Origin: Janibacter sp. HTCC2649
GTDB taxonomy: Bacteria; Actinomycetota; Actinomycetes; Actinomycetales; Dermatophilaceae
NCBI RefSeq assembly: GCF_000152705.1
Contig: NZ_CH672413.1
Span: 744,001-808,000 of the forward strand
Reading direction: 5' to 3'
Length of the DNA: 64,000 nucleotides
Each line of letters opens with the position of its first letter. Position 1 is the first letter of the stretch. Below the pieces are notes generated by a model. That model searched no databases. It was given only the letters and a program-made list of their open reading frames with translations, and was not told the origin of the DNA. The translations under genes were made by a program, and so were the position numbers. Shown one piece after another: positions 26,605-35,320 of the stretch.

Positions 26605-27342
26605 ATGGGACTCGACGATCTGCGCCGCAACTGGAACACGCTGGGTTCCGTGGACCCCCTGTGGGCCATCCTCGCGTACCCGGAACAACACCAGAACCGG
26701 TGGGACGAAGAGGAGTTCTTTGCCACAGGTCAGCAGGCCGTCGACGAGGTGATGACCGTCCTCGATCGGCTGGGCCACCGACCGCAACAGCACGGCCGCG
26801 CCCTGGACTTCGGCTGCGGAGCCGGGCGTCTGACTCGGGCCCTCGCCGCGCATTTTGACCGGGTCGACGGCGTCGACATCGCGGCCTCGATGATCGAGCT
26901 GGCTCGTGAGAAGAACACGGGCCACGAGCGCGTCCAGTTCCACCTCAACGAGGCCGCCGATCTCAGCCTGTTCGACGCAGACACGTTCGACCTCCTGCTC
27001 AGCATCATCGTGCTGCAGCACATCCCCAACGAGTTCAAGAAGGCCTACCTCGCCGAGTTCGTGCGAGTGCTCCGCCCCGGCGGAGTCGCGGTCTTCACGG
27101 TCCCGAGCCACGCGGACTGGTCACCCACGGGTGTTGCACGTCGCCTTCCCAACCGCATCCAGAACATCTACCGTCGTCGCGCCTACGGCTATGACTCGGT
27201 GATGGAGTTCCACACGTTGCGACGCCGCAAGGTCGAGGACGTCATCACCAGCGCGGGTGGACGCATTCTGCATGCCGAGGAGGAGCCGATGGCCGGTCCG
27301 CCCTTCACGTCCTACCTCTACGTCGTCGGCAAGGACGCGTGA
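26605..27342 (+). CDS. Class I SAM-dependent methyltransferase
   Basis: 245 residues. SAM motif I is ALDFGCGAGRLTRALA (about 66-81), followed by VDGVDIAASMIELA and LQHIPNEF. It is coupled to the flippase gene by a GTGA overlap, so it probably methylates the glycan or lipid-linked unit that the flippase exports. Substrate unknown. Confidence 0.87.
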   Translation: MGLDDLRRNWNTLGSVDPLWAILAYPEQHQNRWDEEEFFATGQQAVDEVMTVLDRLGHRPQQHGRALDFGCGAGRLTRALAAHFDRVDGVDIAASMIELAREKNTGHERVQFHLNEAADLSLFDADTFDLLLSIIVLQHIPNEFKKAYLAEFVRVLRPGGVAVFTVPSHADWSPTGVARRLPNRIQNIYRRRAYGYDSVMEFHTLRRRKVEDVITSAGGRILHAEEEPMAGPPFTSYLYVVGKDA

Positions 27343-28553
27343 CCCAGCAGCCCTCCCGGGCACGCAGCGGATGGGGGGCAGGCGCAGTGGGCGCCGGCAG
27401 CCTCTTGGCCAATGTCTTTGGCTACGCCCTCTTCCTCGTCCTCAACCGTGAACTCGGAGCCGACGAGCTCGGGGCCGTCGCCTCGCTCCTCAACCTCGTC
27501 ATCATCGCGAGCGTCGCCGCCCTGTCGACCCAGCTCGTCAGTGCGTGGCGCGTGGCCCTGCACCGGCCCGACGCCCGGGCGTCCGCCCTGCGCACCGGTG
27601 CCATCGTCGGCCTCATCATCACGGCGGTCGTGGCCCTCCTCACCCCGGCGATCGTCCCGCTGCTGCACCTCGACGGTCCCGTGCCGGTCTTCCTGGTCGC
27701 GGCCTCGATCCTGCCGACCTGCATCACAGCTGCGGTCCAGGGCACCCTCCAGGGTGGGGAGCGTTTCGTCACCCTCGGAACCGTGTATGCCGTGGCGTCC
27801 GTCGCGCGCGCCACTGGCGGTGCGCTCGCGGCGTGGCTCGGTTGGGGCGTCACGGGGGTCATGGCCCTGACCGCGCTCGCCTCCTGGCTGCTGGCCCTCG
27901 GCGTCCTCGTCCTGGTGCGCGGCGACCTCGGTCGGATGATGCACGCCGACGTGCCCACGCAGGTGCGACGTGTCCTCGCCGGCATGGCCGGCACCTCCGC
28001 CCTGCTCGTGGCATCGACCATCGACACCCCTGTTGCCCGTCACGTCCTGTCGGGCGGGGACTCCGGCGCGTATGCCGTCCTCAGCCTTTTCGCGAAGGCC
28101 GCCTTCTGGGGTCCGGCCTTTCTGGCGACGGTCCTCTACCCCGGGATGTCCCGGGCCAAGGGGTCTCGCCCGCTCTTCCTCGCGCTCGGAGGCACCGCGG
28201 CCATCGTTGCGGTCGGCGTCGCCTTCTCAGCCCTGATCTCGGGCCCGCTGGTCCGGATCGTCGGCGGGCCGGCATACACGCATCTCGCAGACCTGGTGCC
28301 CGCGTTCACGGCCCTCGGAGGTGCGTGGGCACTCTCCCAGGTCCTCGTCTTCTGGGGTGCGGCCCGTGGGCGGCACGTCGTGGGCTACCTCGTCTGGGGA
28401 GCCGTCGGTCTGGCGACCCTGGTTGTCGAGCTCTGGCGCCATGACAGCGTCACGCAGGTCGCGACCACCTTCCTCATCGCCTCCGTGCTGGTGACCGTCA
28501 TCGGTGTCGCCGTCAGCCTCCCCCGCCGCCCCAGGGACCCCGCCCGCCCCTGA
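27339..28553 (+). CDS. Polysaccharide flippase (Wzx/MOP superfamily)
   Basis: 404 residues with 12 or so transmembrane helices and the N-terminal pattern GAGSLLANVFGYALFLVLNREL typical of O-antigen-type flippases. It would move lipid-linked oligosaccharide across the membrane to the AftD-like enzymes. GTG start overlaps the methyltransferase stop. The last 41 nt overlap the convergent gene at 28513-28974. Confidence 0.85.
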   Translation: MTQQPSRARSGWGAGAVGAGSLLANVFGYALFLVLNRELGADELGAVASLLNLVIIASVAALSTQLVSAWRVALHRPDARASALRTGAIVGLIITAVVALLTPAIVPLLHLDGPVPVFLVAASILPTCITAAVQGTLQGGERFVTLGTVYAVASVARATGGALAAWLGWGVTGVMALTALASWLLALGVLVLVRGDLGRMMHADVPTQVRRVLAGMAGTSALLVASTIDTPVARHVLSGGDSGAYAVLSLFAKAAFWGPAFLATVLYPGMSRAKGSRPLFLALGGTAAIVAVGVAFSALISGPLVRIVGGPAYTHLADLVPAFTALGGAWALSQVLVFWGAARGRHVVGYLVWGAVGLATLVVELWRHDSVTQVATTFLIASVLVTVIGVAVSLPRRPRDPARP

Positions 28554-28974
28554 TGCCGGTGCCGTCGTCACCGGACCCGAGTTCCATGCCAGGGACGACG
28601 GCCGCCCCGATGGCGACTCCAGCGACGAGGGCCAGGAAGACACCGATGAACGGCCGGTTGGGCGACGGGATGAGCTGCCACGTGGCAGCAGTGGTGAGCA
28701 GCAGGAGGACGAGCCACACCATGCCCGCGTTCCCGGGCGTGATCCCTGACGTCATGCCCCTGCGCAACGTGATGACCAGCGTGATCGCCATGAAGCCGAA
28801 GATCGCGGAGGTGAGGATCATCGACGGGCTGATGCTGTGCTCACCGTGGTAACGCCACAACGACGCAACGAAGCTCACGACCAACGTCAGGGCGCCGATG
28901 GCGATGTTGGTGATGCGGGCAATTCTCACGGCTCGCTCCGTCCGTCGAGCGGCATGGGTGTCCAGATCGACCAC
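28513..28974 (-). CDS. Four-helix membrane protein of unknown function
   Basis: 153 residues with four transmembrane helices after a basic N-terminus (THAARRTERAVRIARIT), ending in a Gly-rich tail. GTG at 28974 is preferred because the frame upstream looks non-native, though an ATG at 29064 is also in frame. Its 3' end overlaps the flippase gene by 41 nt and it lies just downstream of polA on the same strand. Not recognised. Confidence 0.5.
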   Translation of the reverse strand: MVDLDTHAARRTERAVRIARITNIAIGALTLVVSFVASLWRYHGEHSISPSMILTSAIFGFMAITLVITLRRGMTSGITPGNAGMVWLVLLLLTTAATWQLIPSPNRPFIGVFLALVAGVAIGAAVVPGMELGSGDDGTGIRGGRGPWGGGGG

Positions 28975-29071
28975 GCCTGCCGATGACCGCAGGGTACGAC
29001 CGCCAGCGCCTCCCGGACTCACGAACGCCCATCTTGGCTGGACCCGACCGCCCGGCCCGGCCACGACGGGG

Positions 29072-31741
29072 TCAGTGAGCCGCGTCGTGCCAGCTGTGGC
29101 CCAGACCGACGCTGACGTCGAGCGGGACGTCCATCTCCACGGCCCGACCCATCTCGGCGCGCACGAGCGCCTCGACGTCGTCGCGTTCGCCCTCGGCGAC
29201 CTCGAGCACGAGTTCGTCGTGGACCTGGAGGAGCATGCGTGACTTCGCGCCGGACTCCCGCAGCGCCGAGTCGACGCCCTTCATGGCGAGCTTGATGATG
29301 TCGGCGGCAGAGCCCTGGATGGGGGCGTTGAGCGCCATCCGCTCGGCACCTTCGCGGCGCTGGCGGTTGTCGCTCGTGAGATCGGGCAGGTAGCGACGAC
29401 GTCCGAGCATGGTCGCGGTGTAGCCGGTCGCACGGGCTTCCCCCACGACCTCGCGCAGGTAGTCACGCACCCCGCCGAAGCGCGCGAAGTACTCGTCCAT
29501 GAGCCCCTGCGCCTCGCCGGTCGAGATGGTCAGCTGCTTGGACAGCCCGAACGCGGACAGACCGTAGGCGAGGCCATAGCTCATCGCCTTGACCTTGCTG
29601 CGCATCTCGGCCGTGACGTCCTCGGGCTCCACGCCGAACACTCGCGCCCCGACGAAGCGGTGGAGGTCCTCGCCGGTGCGGAAGGCCTCGATGAGCCCCT
29701 CGTCGCCGGAGAGGTGCGCCATGATTCGCATCTCGATCTGGCTGTAGTCGGCCGACATCAGCGACTCATAGCCCTTGCCGACGACGAACACCTCGCGGAT
29801 GCGCCGGCCCGCCTCGGTGCGGATCGGCACGTTCTGCAGGTTGGGGTCGGTCGAGCTGAGGCGACCGGTCGCGGCGATGGTCTGGATGTAGGTCGTGTGG
29901 ATGCGCTGGTCCTCGGCCACGGACTTGATGAGGCCCTCGACCGTGACACGCAGGCGCATGGCGTCGCGGTGACGGAGCATCGCTTCGAGGAACGGGTGCT
30001 GGGTCTTGGCGTAGAGATCGGTGAGCGCGTCCGCGTCGGTCGTGTAGCCGGTCTTCGTCCTGCGGGTCTTGGGCAGACCCAGCGTCTCGAAGAGGACGGT
30101 CTGCAGCTGCTTGGGCGAGCCGAGGTTGATCTCGTCGCCGCCGATGGCTTCGTAGGCGTCGAGCTGGGCCTCACGCACCTTCGCGTCGAAGTCGGCCTCG
30201 AGTGCGCTTAGCGCGTCGGTGTCGACGGCGATGCCGGTGCGCTCCATCGCGCCGAGGATGTCGACGAGCGGCAGCTCGATGTCGCGCAGGAGCTCGGTCC
30301 CACCGGTCGCCTCGAGTTGCTCGCTCAGCGGCACCGAGAGGTCGAGCACCGCGCGGGCACGCACCATCGCGTCCTGGCCGACCACCTCTTCGTCCGTGTC
30401 GAAGTCGAGCAGGCCCTGACCCCCGGCGTGCTCCTCGGCCTTGAGCTCCCGACCGAGGTGTCGGACGACGAGGTCGGCGAGGTCGAAGCTGCGCTGGTCC
30501 GGCTTCACGAGGTACGCGGCGAGTGCGGTGTCCATCGTGACTCCGCGAAGCGGCATACCCCTCGCTTCCAAGGCATGCATGGGCCCCTTGGCGTCGTGCA
30601 GGATCTTGGGACGCGCAGCGTCCGCCAGCCAGTCAGCGAGTGCCTTCTCACCGTCCTCGTCAAGCTCCGTGACATCGATGTATGCCGCCGCGTCACCTGC
30701 TGTGGCCAGGCCCACCGCCGTGACGTCGCCCGTTCCACGGCCCCACGCGCCCACGACGTGGACGCCGGTCGGCTCGGTCGTCGCGTGCTCGTCGAGCCAC
30801 GGCTTGACCTCTGCCGAGGAGAGGACGGAGGCGTCGAGGTCGAAGCCACCCTCGGCCTCGTCCGGTGCAGCGTCGAAGGTCTCGAACAGGCGGTCGCGCA
30901 GGACGCGGAACTCGAGGCCGTCGAAGACCTTGTGGACCTCTTCGCGGTCCCACGTCGCTCGTTCGAGCTCGGCGATGGTCACGGGCAGCGAGAGGTCACG
31001 GACCAGCTGGTTGAGGCGGCGGTTGCGCAGGACGCCGTTGAGGTGCTCGCGCAGGGACTCTCCTGCCTTGCCCTTGATCTCGTCTGCGTGGGCGACAACT
31101 CCTTGGAGGTCGCCGTAGAGACCGAGCCACTTGGCGGCGGTCTTGGGTCCGACCCCGGGCACGCCGGGAAGGTTGTCACTGGTCTCGCCGACGAGGGCGG
31201 CGAGGTCGCTGTAACGCTCGGGTGCCACGAGGTACTTGTCCTCAACGGCCTTGGGGTCCATCCGCCACACGTCCGAGACGCCACGCACCGGATAGATCAA
31301 CGAGACGTTGTCGGTGACGAGCTGGAACGCGTCGCGGTCGCCGGTGACGATGACGACCTCCATGCCCTCGGCCTCGGCCATCGTCGTCAGCGTGGCGATG
31401 ACGTCATCGGCCTCGAACCCGTCGACCTGCACGTGCTTGATCCGCAGTGCGTCGAGCACCTCGCGGACCAGGGCCACCTGGCCCTGGAACTCGCTCGGCG
31501 TCGCGGAACGCGTGGCCTTGTAGTCGGCGTACTCCTCGGAGCGGAAGGTCTTGCGTGACACGTCGAACGCCACGGCGACGTGAGTGGGGTTCTCGTCGCG
31601 CAGCACGTTGATGAGCATCGACGTGAAGCCGTAGACGCCGTTGGTGTGTTGACCCGTGCTCGTCGAGAAGTTCTCCACCGGGAGGGCGAAGAACGCGCGA
31701 TAGGCAAGGGAATGACCGTCGAGAACAAGGAGGCGACTCAC
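29072..31741 (-). CDS. polA: DNA polymerase I
   Basis: 889 residues. A 5'-3' exonuclease domain (LLVLDGHSLAYRAFF; GFEADDVIATL), a middle domain and a polymerase domain (DPNLQNVPIRTEAG; SADYSQIEMRIMAHLSGD; QVHDELVLEV) are in the usual order. The middle domain lacks the DxE proofreading motif, as in other actinobacterial PolA. GTG at 31741 gives the family N-terminus; nothing upstream is conserved. Fills gaps after repair and Okazaki-fragment removal. Confidence 0.97.
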   Translation of the reverse strand: MSRLLVLDGHSLAYRAFFALPVENFSTSTGQHTNGVYGFTSMLINVLRDENPTHVAVAFDVSRKTFRSEEYADYKATRSATPSEFQGQVALVREVLDALRIKHVQVDGFEADDVIATLTTMAEAEGMEVVIVTGDRDAFQLVTDNVSLIYPVRGVSDVWRMDPKAVEDKYLVAPERYSDLAALVGETSDNLPGVPGVGPKTAAKWLGLYGDLQGVVAHADEIKGKAGESLREHLNGVLRNRRLNQLVRDLSLPVTIAELERATWDREEVHKVFDGLEFRVLRDRLFETFDAAPDEAEGGFDLDASVLSSAEVKPWLDEHATTEPTGVHVVGAWGRGTGDVTAVGLATAGDAAAYIDVTELDEDGEKALADWLADAARPKILHDAKGPMHALEARGMPLRGVTMDTALAAYLVKPDQRSFDLADLVVRHLGRELKAEEHAGGQGLLDFDTDEEVVGQDAMVRARAVLDLSVPLSEQLEATGGTELLRDIELPLVDILGAMERTGIAVDTDALSALEADFDAKVREAQLDAYEAIGGDEINLGSPKQLQTVLFETLGLPKTRRTKTGYTTDADALTDLYAKTQHPFLEAMLRHRDAMRLRVTVEGLIKSVAEDQRIHTTYIQTIAATGRLSSTDPNLQNVPIRTEAGRRIREVFVVGKGYESLMSADYSQIEMRIMAHLSGDEGLIEAFRTGEDLHRFVGARVFGVEPEDVTAEMRSKVKAMSYGLAYGLSAFGLSKQLTISTGEAQGLMDEYFARFGGVRDYLREVVGEARATGYTATMLGRRRYLPDLTSDNRQRREGAERMALNAPIQGSAADIIKLAMKGVDSALRESGAKSRMLLQVHDELVLEVAEGERDDVEALVRAEMGRAVEMDVPLDVSVGLGHSWHDAAH

Positions 31742-31789
31742 GCGTGGCAGCCTATGGCCAACCCCCGACACCAGTGAAAGCGACCACGC

Positions 31790-32248
31790 ATGAGCAACGA
31801 AGCAGACAACGCAGCGGCCAGCGACACCCCGGACCTCATGCCGTTCGTGGACCAGATGGCGGCCCTCAACCCGACCTCGCTCCTGCACCGCATGGACATC
31901 AAGGTCACCGAGGCCACGCTGGAGCGCGTCGTCGCGACGATGCCGGTGGAGGGCAACACCCAGCCCTACGGACTGCTCCACGGTGGGGCGTCAGTCGTCC
32001 TCGCGGAGACCCTCGGCTCCATCGGTGCTGCACTCCATGCCGGCAAGGACCGGATCGTCGTCGGCACCGACATCAACGCCACCCATCACCGCGCCGCCCG
32101 CAGCGGGCTCGTCACCGGCGTCGCGATGCCCATCTCCGTGGGCAACACGTTGAGCTCGTGGGAGATCGTCGTGAGTGACGAGGACGGCAAGCGAGTCTGC
32201 ACCTCGCGCCTGACCTGCCTCATCCGCCAGGCACCGCCCGGCGCCTGA
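31790..32248 (+). CDS. PaaI-type hotdog-fold thioesterase
   Basis: 152 residues with the hotdog signature: LLHGGASVVLAET (HGG and the catalytic acid) and GTDINATHHRAARSG. Relatives hydrolyse aromatic or medium-chain acyl-CoA. Divergent from polA, with about 48 nt between start codons. The stop is followed within 10 nt by a very long inverted repeat. Confidence 0.87.
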   Translation: MSNEADNAAASDTPDLMPFVDQMAALNPTSLLHRMDIKVTEATLERVVATMPVEGNTQPYGLLHGGASVVLAETLGSIGAALHAGKDRIVVGTDINATHHRAARSGLVTGVAMPISVGNTLSSWEIVVSDEDGKRVCTSRLTCLIRQAPPGA

Positions 32249-32258
32249 ATGCCCAGAT

Positions 32259-32334
32259 CACACCAGTCGAGAGGAGAGAACACGCCGAGTGTGCCGACCG
32301 GCATACGGCGCGTTCTCTCCTCTCGACTGGTGTG
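32259..32334. terminator. Very long inverted repeat between convergent genes
   Basis: Two 29-nt arms (32259-32287 and 32306-32334) pair perfectly except for one G-T wobble. They enclose an 18-nt loop that contains part of a CGGCATAC octamer and a smaller TGCC/GGCA stem. It lies between the thioesterase stop and the GNAT stop, so it can serve as a bidirectional terminator, though the stem is much longer than needed. Confidence 0.8.
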
Positions 32335-32344
32335 GAGGGGAGTG

Positions 32345-32899
32345 TCAGCTGGCGCGGGAGGCGATCGAACGCAGCGACCGGCGACGCCGGATGAGCTGGT
32401 CGACCGTGGCGTTGACGACGCTGCCCTGCGGGGCGAGTCGACGGCGCAGCTGGGTCGTGCCGACGACCCGGCGCACCAGGACCGACGAGAAGCCCAGCCG
32501 CGCGAAGAAGCGGTGCGCCTCACGACTCTGCGTCGGGACGTTGCTGACGACGACCTCGGATCCGGCGCGTTCGGCCAAGGACGTGACCGCCGACAGCAGG
32601 GCTCGTGCCACGCCGTGCCGGCGCGAGCCGGGGTCGACGAAGAGGAGCTCGATCGCGATCTCGGGCTCCGGCTGGAGTCCGAACGGGTTCTCGGTGGTGA
32701 CGACGTAGCCGACCGGGCGTCCGTCGATGCGCGCCACGTGGGCGTAGACGTCGGGGCGCCCGAGTGCGAGCTCGAGTCGTCCGTCGTTCGCGAACCGTGT
32801 CGCCACTTCAAGTGGGACGCCAGCATCGATCTTCGATGCCAACCACAGTCCGACGAAGTCTCGCAGCTCGTCCCGTGGGACAGCTGTGACCTCGACCAT
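32345..32899 (-). CDS. GNAT family N-acetyltransferase
   Basis: 184 residues. A GNAT acetyl-CoA loop is visible in LLFVDPGSRRHGVARALLSA (motif A, R-R-x-G-V/A) and ANDGRLELALGRP precedes it. A basic C-terminal tail (IRRRRSLRS) follows. Substrate unknown. ATG at 32899 is chosen over 32911. Faces the thioesterase gene across the long inverted repeat. Confidence 0.8.
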   Translation of the reverse strand: MVEVTAVPRDELRDFVGLWLASKIDAGVPLEVATRFANDGRLELALGRPDVYAHVARIDGRPVGYVVTTENPFGLQPEPEIAIELLFVDPGSRRHGVARALLSAVTSLAERAGSEVVVSNVPTQSREAHRFFARLGFSSVLVRRVVGTTQLRRRLAPQGSVVNATVDQLIRRRRSLRSIASRAS

Positions 32900-33028
32900 G
32901 CTGCGCGCCACCGGCGCCTCCTCGACCTCACAGCCCCCTGCGCGGTTGACGTCCCGACCTTACGGTGCCGAGCGTCCCGGTGGTAGGTCTTGGGCAATAT
33001 CGCTTTCAACCACCGTAGAGTCACGGCC

Positions 33029-33835
33029 GTGGATCCCTCGTTTCCCGGTCTCGGAACCGTCATCAACGTCGCCACCGTCGTCGTCGGTGCGCTGCTCGGT
33101 ATGGCTGTGGGACACCGCTTCCCGGACCGCACCCGCTCCGTCGTCACGGACTGCCTGGGCCTCACGACGCTGCTCATGGCGGGGCTCTCAGCCGTGAGCG
33201 TCACCGACAAGGTGCTCTCCGACGCGACGGGAACCGGCGCACCGGTCCTCATCGTCCTGGGCTCGCTGCTCATCGGTTCCATCGCCGGGTCACTGCTGCG
33301 CATCGGCGATCGTCTGGAGTCGCTCGCCGGCATCGTGGAGGCGTGGTTCGCGCGCCGCTCCCCCGCCCTGGCCGACGTCGATGACGTGGAACCCGCGGAC
33401 GGCACAGCGCACGGGACGACCGCCCGCGAGAAGTTCATCGAGGGGTGGCTCGGCGCATCCCTGCTCTTCTGCGTCGGCCCGCTGACGATCCTCGGGTCAC
33501 TCTCCGACGGCCTCGGGCGCGGCATCGACCAGCTCCTGCTCAAGTCCGTCCTCGACGGCTTCGCCGCGCTCGCCTTCGCCTCGACGTTCGGCGTGGGCGT
33601 GCTGCTGTCGGCGGTGTCGGTCGCCGTTGTTCAGGGTGCCCTGACGGTTGTCGGGGTCCTGCTCGGCTCCGTCCTGCCCGAGCCGCACATCCTGGCGCTC
33701 ACTGCCACCGGTGGCCTCATGCTCGCGGGCATCGGGATGCGCCTGCTGCGCATCAAGGACGTGCCCGTCGCGGACATGCTGCCCGCGCTCATCGTGGCGC
33801 CGCTGCTCACGCAACTCGTGATCACCCTCAGGTGA
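33029..33835 (+). CDS. DUF554 family membrane protein
   Basis: 268 residues and about seven transmembrane helices. It opens with GLGTVINVATVVVGALLGM and contains GSLLIGSIAGSLLRIGDRLE and FIEGWLGASLLFCVGPLTILGS, all characteristic of DUF554 (YdfK/YqgA-like). Function is unknown in the family. GTG at 33029 gives the family N-terminus. Confidence 0.88.
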   Translation: MDPSFPGLGTVINVATVVVGALLGMAVGHRFPDRTRSVVTDCLGLTTLLMAGLSAVSVTDKVLSDATGTGAPVLIVLGSLLIGSIAGSLLRIGDRLESLAGIVEAWFARRSPALADVDDVEPADGTAHGTTAREKFIEGWLGASLLFCVGPLTILGSLSDGLGRGIDQLLLKSVLDGFAALAFASTFGVGVLLSAVSVAVVQGALTVVGVLLGSVLPEPHILALTATGGLMLAGIGMRLLRIKDVPVADMLPALIVAPLLTQLVITLR

Positions 33836-33842
33836 GAAGCGT

Positions 33843-33868
33843 GCGTATGCCGGCCGGCCGGCATACGC
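33843..33868. repeat. Perfect 26-bp palindrome built from two GTATGCCG octamers
   Basis: GCGTATGCCGGCC and its exact complement abut, 8 nt past the DUF554 stop. It works as a hairpin terminator but is also a head-to-head pair of the over-represented octamer. A further stem CGCACC/GGTGCG (33875-33889) abuts the ANTAR regulator stop. Confidence 0.8.
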
Positions 33869-33889
33869 GATCGTCGCACCGAAGGTGCG

Positions 33890-34513
33890 TCAGGCCTTTT
33901 CCATCCCGGCGACGACGGCGTCCGAGACTTCCTTCATGCCCATCCGACGGTCCATCGCGGTCTTCTGGATCCAGCGGAAGGCCTCGGACTCGGTGATCTT
34001 GAGCTTGGCCATGAGCACGCCCTTGGCGCGGTCGACGGACTTGCGGGTCTCGAGGCGCTCGCCCAGGTCGGCGACCTCGGACTCGAGGGTCTTGAGCTCA
34101 CCCCAACGGGAGAGGGCGATGTCGATGGCGGGGACGACGTCGGTGGCCGTGAACGGCTTGACGATGTAGGCCATGACGCCGGCGTCACGAGCGCGCTCGA
34201 CGAGTTCGGTCTGGCTGAAGGCGGTGAGCATGACCACGGGGCAGATGCGTTCCTTGCCAATCTGCTCGGCCGCGGTGATGCCGTCCATGACGGGCATCTT
34301 CACGTCCATGATGACGAGGTCAGGGCGCAGGGAGGTGGCCATCTCGACCGCCTGCTCCCCATTGCTGGCCTGACCGACGACGTCGTAGCCGGCCTCCCCG
34401 AGCATCTCGGCCAGGTCGAGACGGATGATGGCCTCGTCCTCGGCAACGAGGATCCGCTTGGCGGTCGGCGTGCTCTCGGGGGTCCCGGGTGCTTCGGGGG
34501 TCGCGGTGCTCAC
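33890..34513 (-). CDS. pdtaR: ANTAR-domain response regulator (PdtaR-like)
   Basis: 207 residues. An N-terminal receiver domain (ILVAEDEAIIRLDL; phosphoacceptor Asp in LVIMDVKMPVMDG; VKPF Lys) precedes an RNA-binding ANTAR domain (KSVDRAKGVLMAKLKITESEAFRWIQKTAMD, shown here as landmarks of the three-helix bundle). It matches mycobacterial PdtaR (Rv1626), an antiterminator phosphorylated by PdtaS; no PdtaS gene is in the window. Its own promoter region carries an inverted repeat at 34575-34589. Confidence 0.92.
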   Translation of the reverse strand: MSTATPEAPGTPESTPTAKRILVAEDEAIIRLDLAEMLGEAGYDVVGQASNGEQAVEMATSLRPDLVIMDVKMPVMDGITAAEQIGKERICPVVMLTAFSQTELVERARDAGVMAYIVKPFTATDVVPAIDIALSRWGELKTLESEVADLGERLETRKSVDRAKGVLMAKLKITESEAFRWIQKTAMDRRMGMKEVSDAVVAGMEKA

Positions 34514-34571
34514 GGGGTCAGCCTAGGCGACAGCGCACGTGGCCCGCGCAGGCAGGAGAGCGGCCAGTCGA

Positions 34572-34589
34572 TACATAACCGTTCGTTAT
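34572..34589 (-). promoter_or_regulatory. Operator-like inverted repeat over the pdtaR promoter
   Basis: ATAAC-CGTTC-GTTAT (34575-34589) is a perfect 5-bp dyad. It overlaps a minus-strand -10-like TATGTA box (34572-34577), positioned for the response regulator gene, and lies upstream of the carbonic anhydrase promoter. Confidence 0.45.
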
Positions 34590-34597
34590 CTCACCCA

Positions 34598-34625
34598 TTG
34601 ACCCATGTGTGGTATTGCGTACCTG
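34598..34625 (+). promoter_or_regulatory. Carbonic anhydrase promoter
   Basis: TTGACC (34598-34603) and TACCTG (34620-34625), 16 nt apart. They give a leader of about 45 nt before the ATG at 34676. Confidence 0.45.
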
Positions 34626-34675
34626 TCGGTGATTCGCTGAAGGCTCCCCCCACCACCACTCGTTCGGAGAACGCC

Positions 34676-35167
34676 ATGAGCACCACCGACCAGCTGCTCC
34701 AGAACGCCGAGGCGTACGCCGCCTCATTCGACAAGGGCGACCTGCCGTTGCCCCCGGCCCGCAGGATCGCGATCGTCGCGTGCATGGATGCGCGGCTCAA
34801 CCCCTACGGACTCCTCGGGTTGACCGAGGGCGACGCCCACATCATCCGCAACGCCGGTGGGGTCATCACCGCCGACGAGATCCGTTCGCTGACCATCAGC
34901 CAGCGCCTGCTCGGCACGGAGGAGATCATCCTCATCCACCACACCGACTGCGGAATGCTCACCTTCACCGACGACGACTTCAAGGAGTCCATCCGGGCCG
35001 AGGTCGGCATCAAGCCCGAGTGGGCGGCCGAAGCCTTCAGCGATCTCGACACCGACGTCCGGCAGTCGATCGCCCGCATCAAGGACAGCCCGTTCATCCC
35101 GAAGAAGGACAGCGTTCGCGGCTTCGTCTACGAGGTCGAGACCGGAGCGCTGCGCGAGGTTCTCTGA
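34676..35167 (+). CDS. Beta-class carbonic anhydrase
   Basis: 163 residues. Zinc ligands Cys36, His89 and Cys92 (CMDAR and HTDCG) and the Asp38-Arg40 dyad are visible. The enzyme interconverts CO2 and bicarbonate. It is the short beta-type (Rv1284-like) typical of actinobacteria. ATG at 34676 has a GGAGA box 6 nt upstream. It converges on the tRNA-Leu gene, only 7 nt from its 3' end. Confidence 0.93.
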   Translation: MSTTDQLLQNAEAYAASFDKGDLPLPPARRIAIVACMDARLNPYGLLGLTEGDAHIIRNAGGVITADEIRSLTISQRLLGTEEIILIHHTDCGMLTFTDDDFKESIRAEVGIKPEWAAEAFSDLDTDVRQSIARIKDSPFIPKKDSVRGFVYEVETGALREVL

Positions 35168-35174
35168 ACTCCGT

Positions 35175-35260
35175 TGGTGCCGAGGGCGGGACTTGAACCC
35201 GCACGCCCTTTCGAGCAAAGCATTTTGAGTGCTCCGTGTCTGCCATTCCACCACCCCGGC
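35175..35260 (-). tRNA. tRNA-Leu (CAA)
   Basis: 86-nt class II tRNA. The acceptor stem GCCGGGG pairs with CCTCGGC (one G-U). The anticodon stem GAGCA/TGCTT encloses CTCAAAA, so the anticodon is CAA and reads UUG. A long variable arm and GGTTCAAGTCC T-loop follow. The discriminator is A and the 3' CCA is encoded. Confidence 0.95.
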
Positions 35261-35288
35261 GGGCGTGCGGAACCATCCTAACGGCGGT

Positions 35289-35316
35289 CGTCGGGGCTGC
35301 GTGCGCAGCCCCGACG
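35289..35316 (-). terminator. Terminator hairpin of pyk
   Basis: CGTCGGGGCTGCG and CGCAGCCCCGACG form a near-perfect stem around a very short loop, 4 nt past the pyk stop and before the tRNA. Confidence 0.75.
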
Positions 35317-35320
35317 GCGC

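Noticed and set aside
32086-33543. 485-codon minus-strand frame across the thioesterase, GNAT and DUF554 genes
   Set aside because: Crosses three well-supported genes in other frames and is Arg/Ser-rich low complexity.
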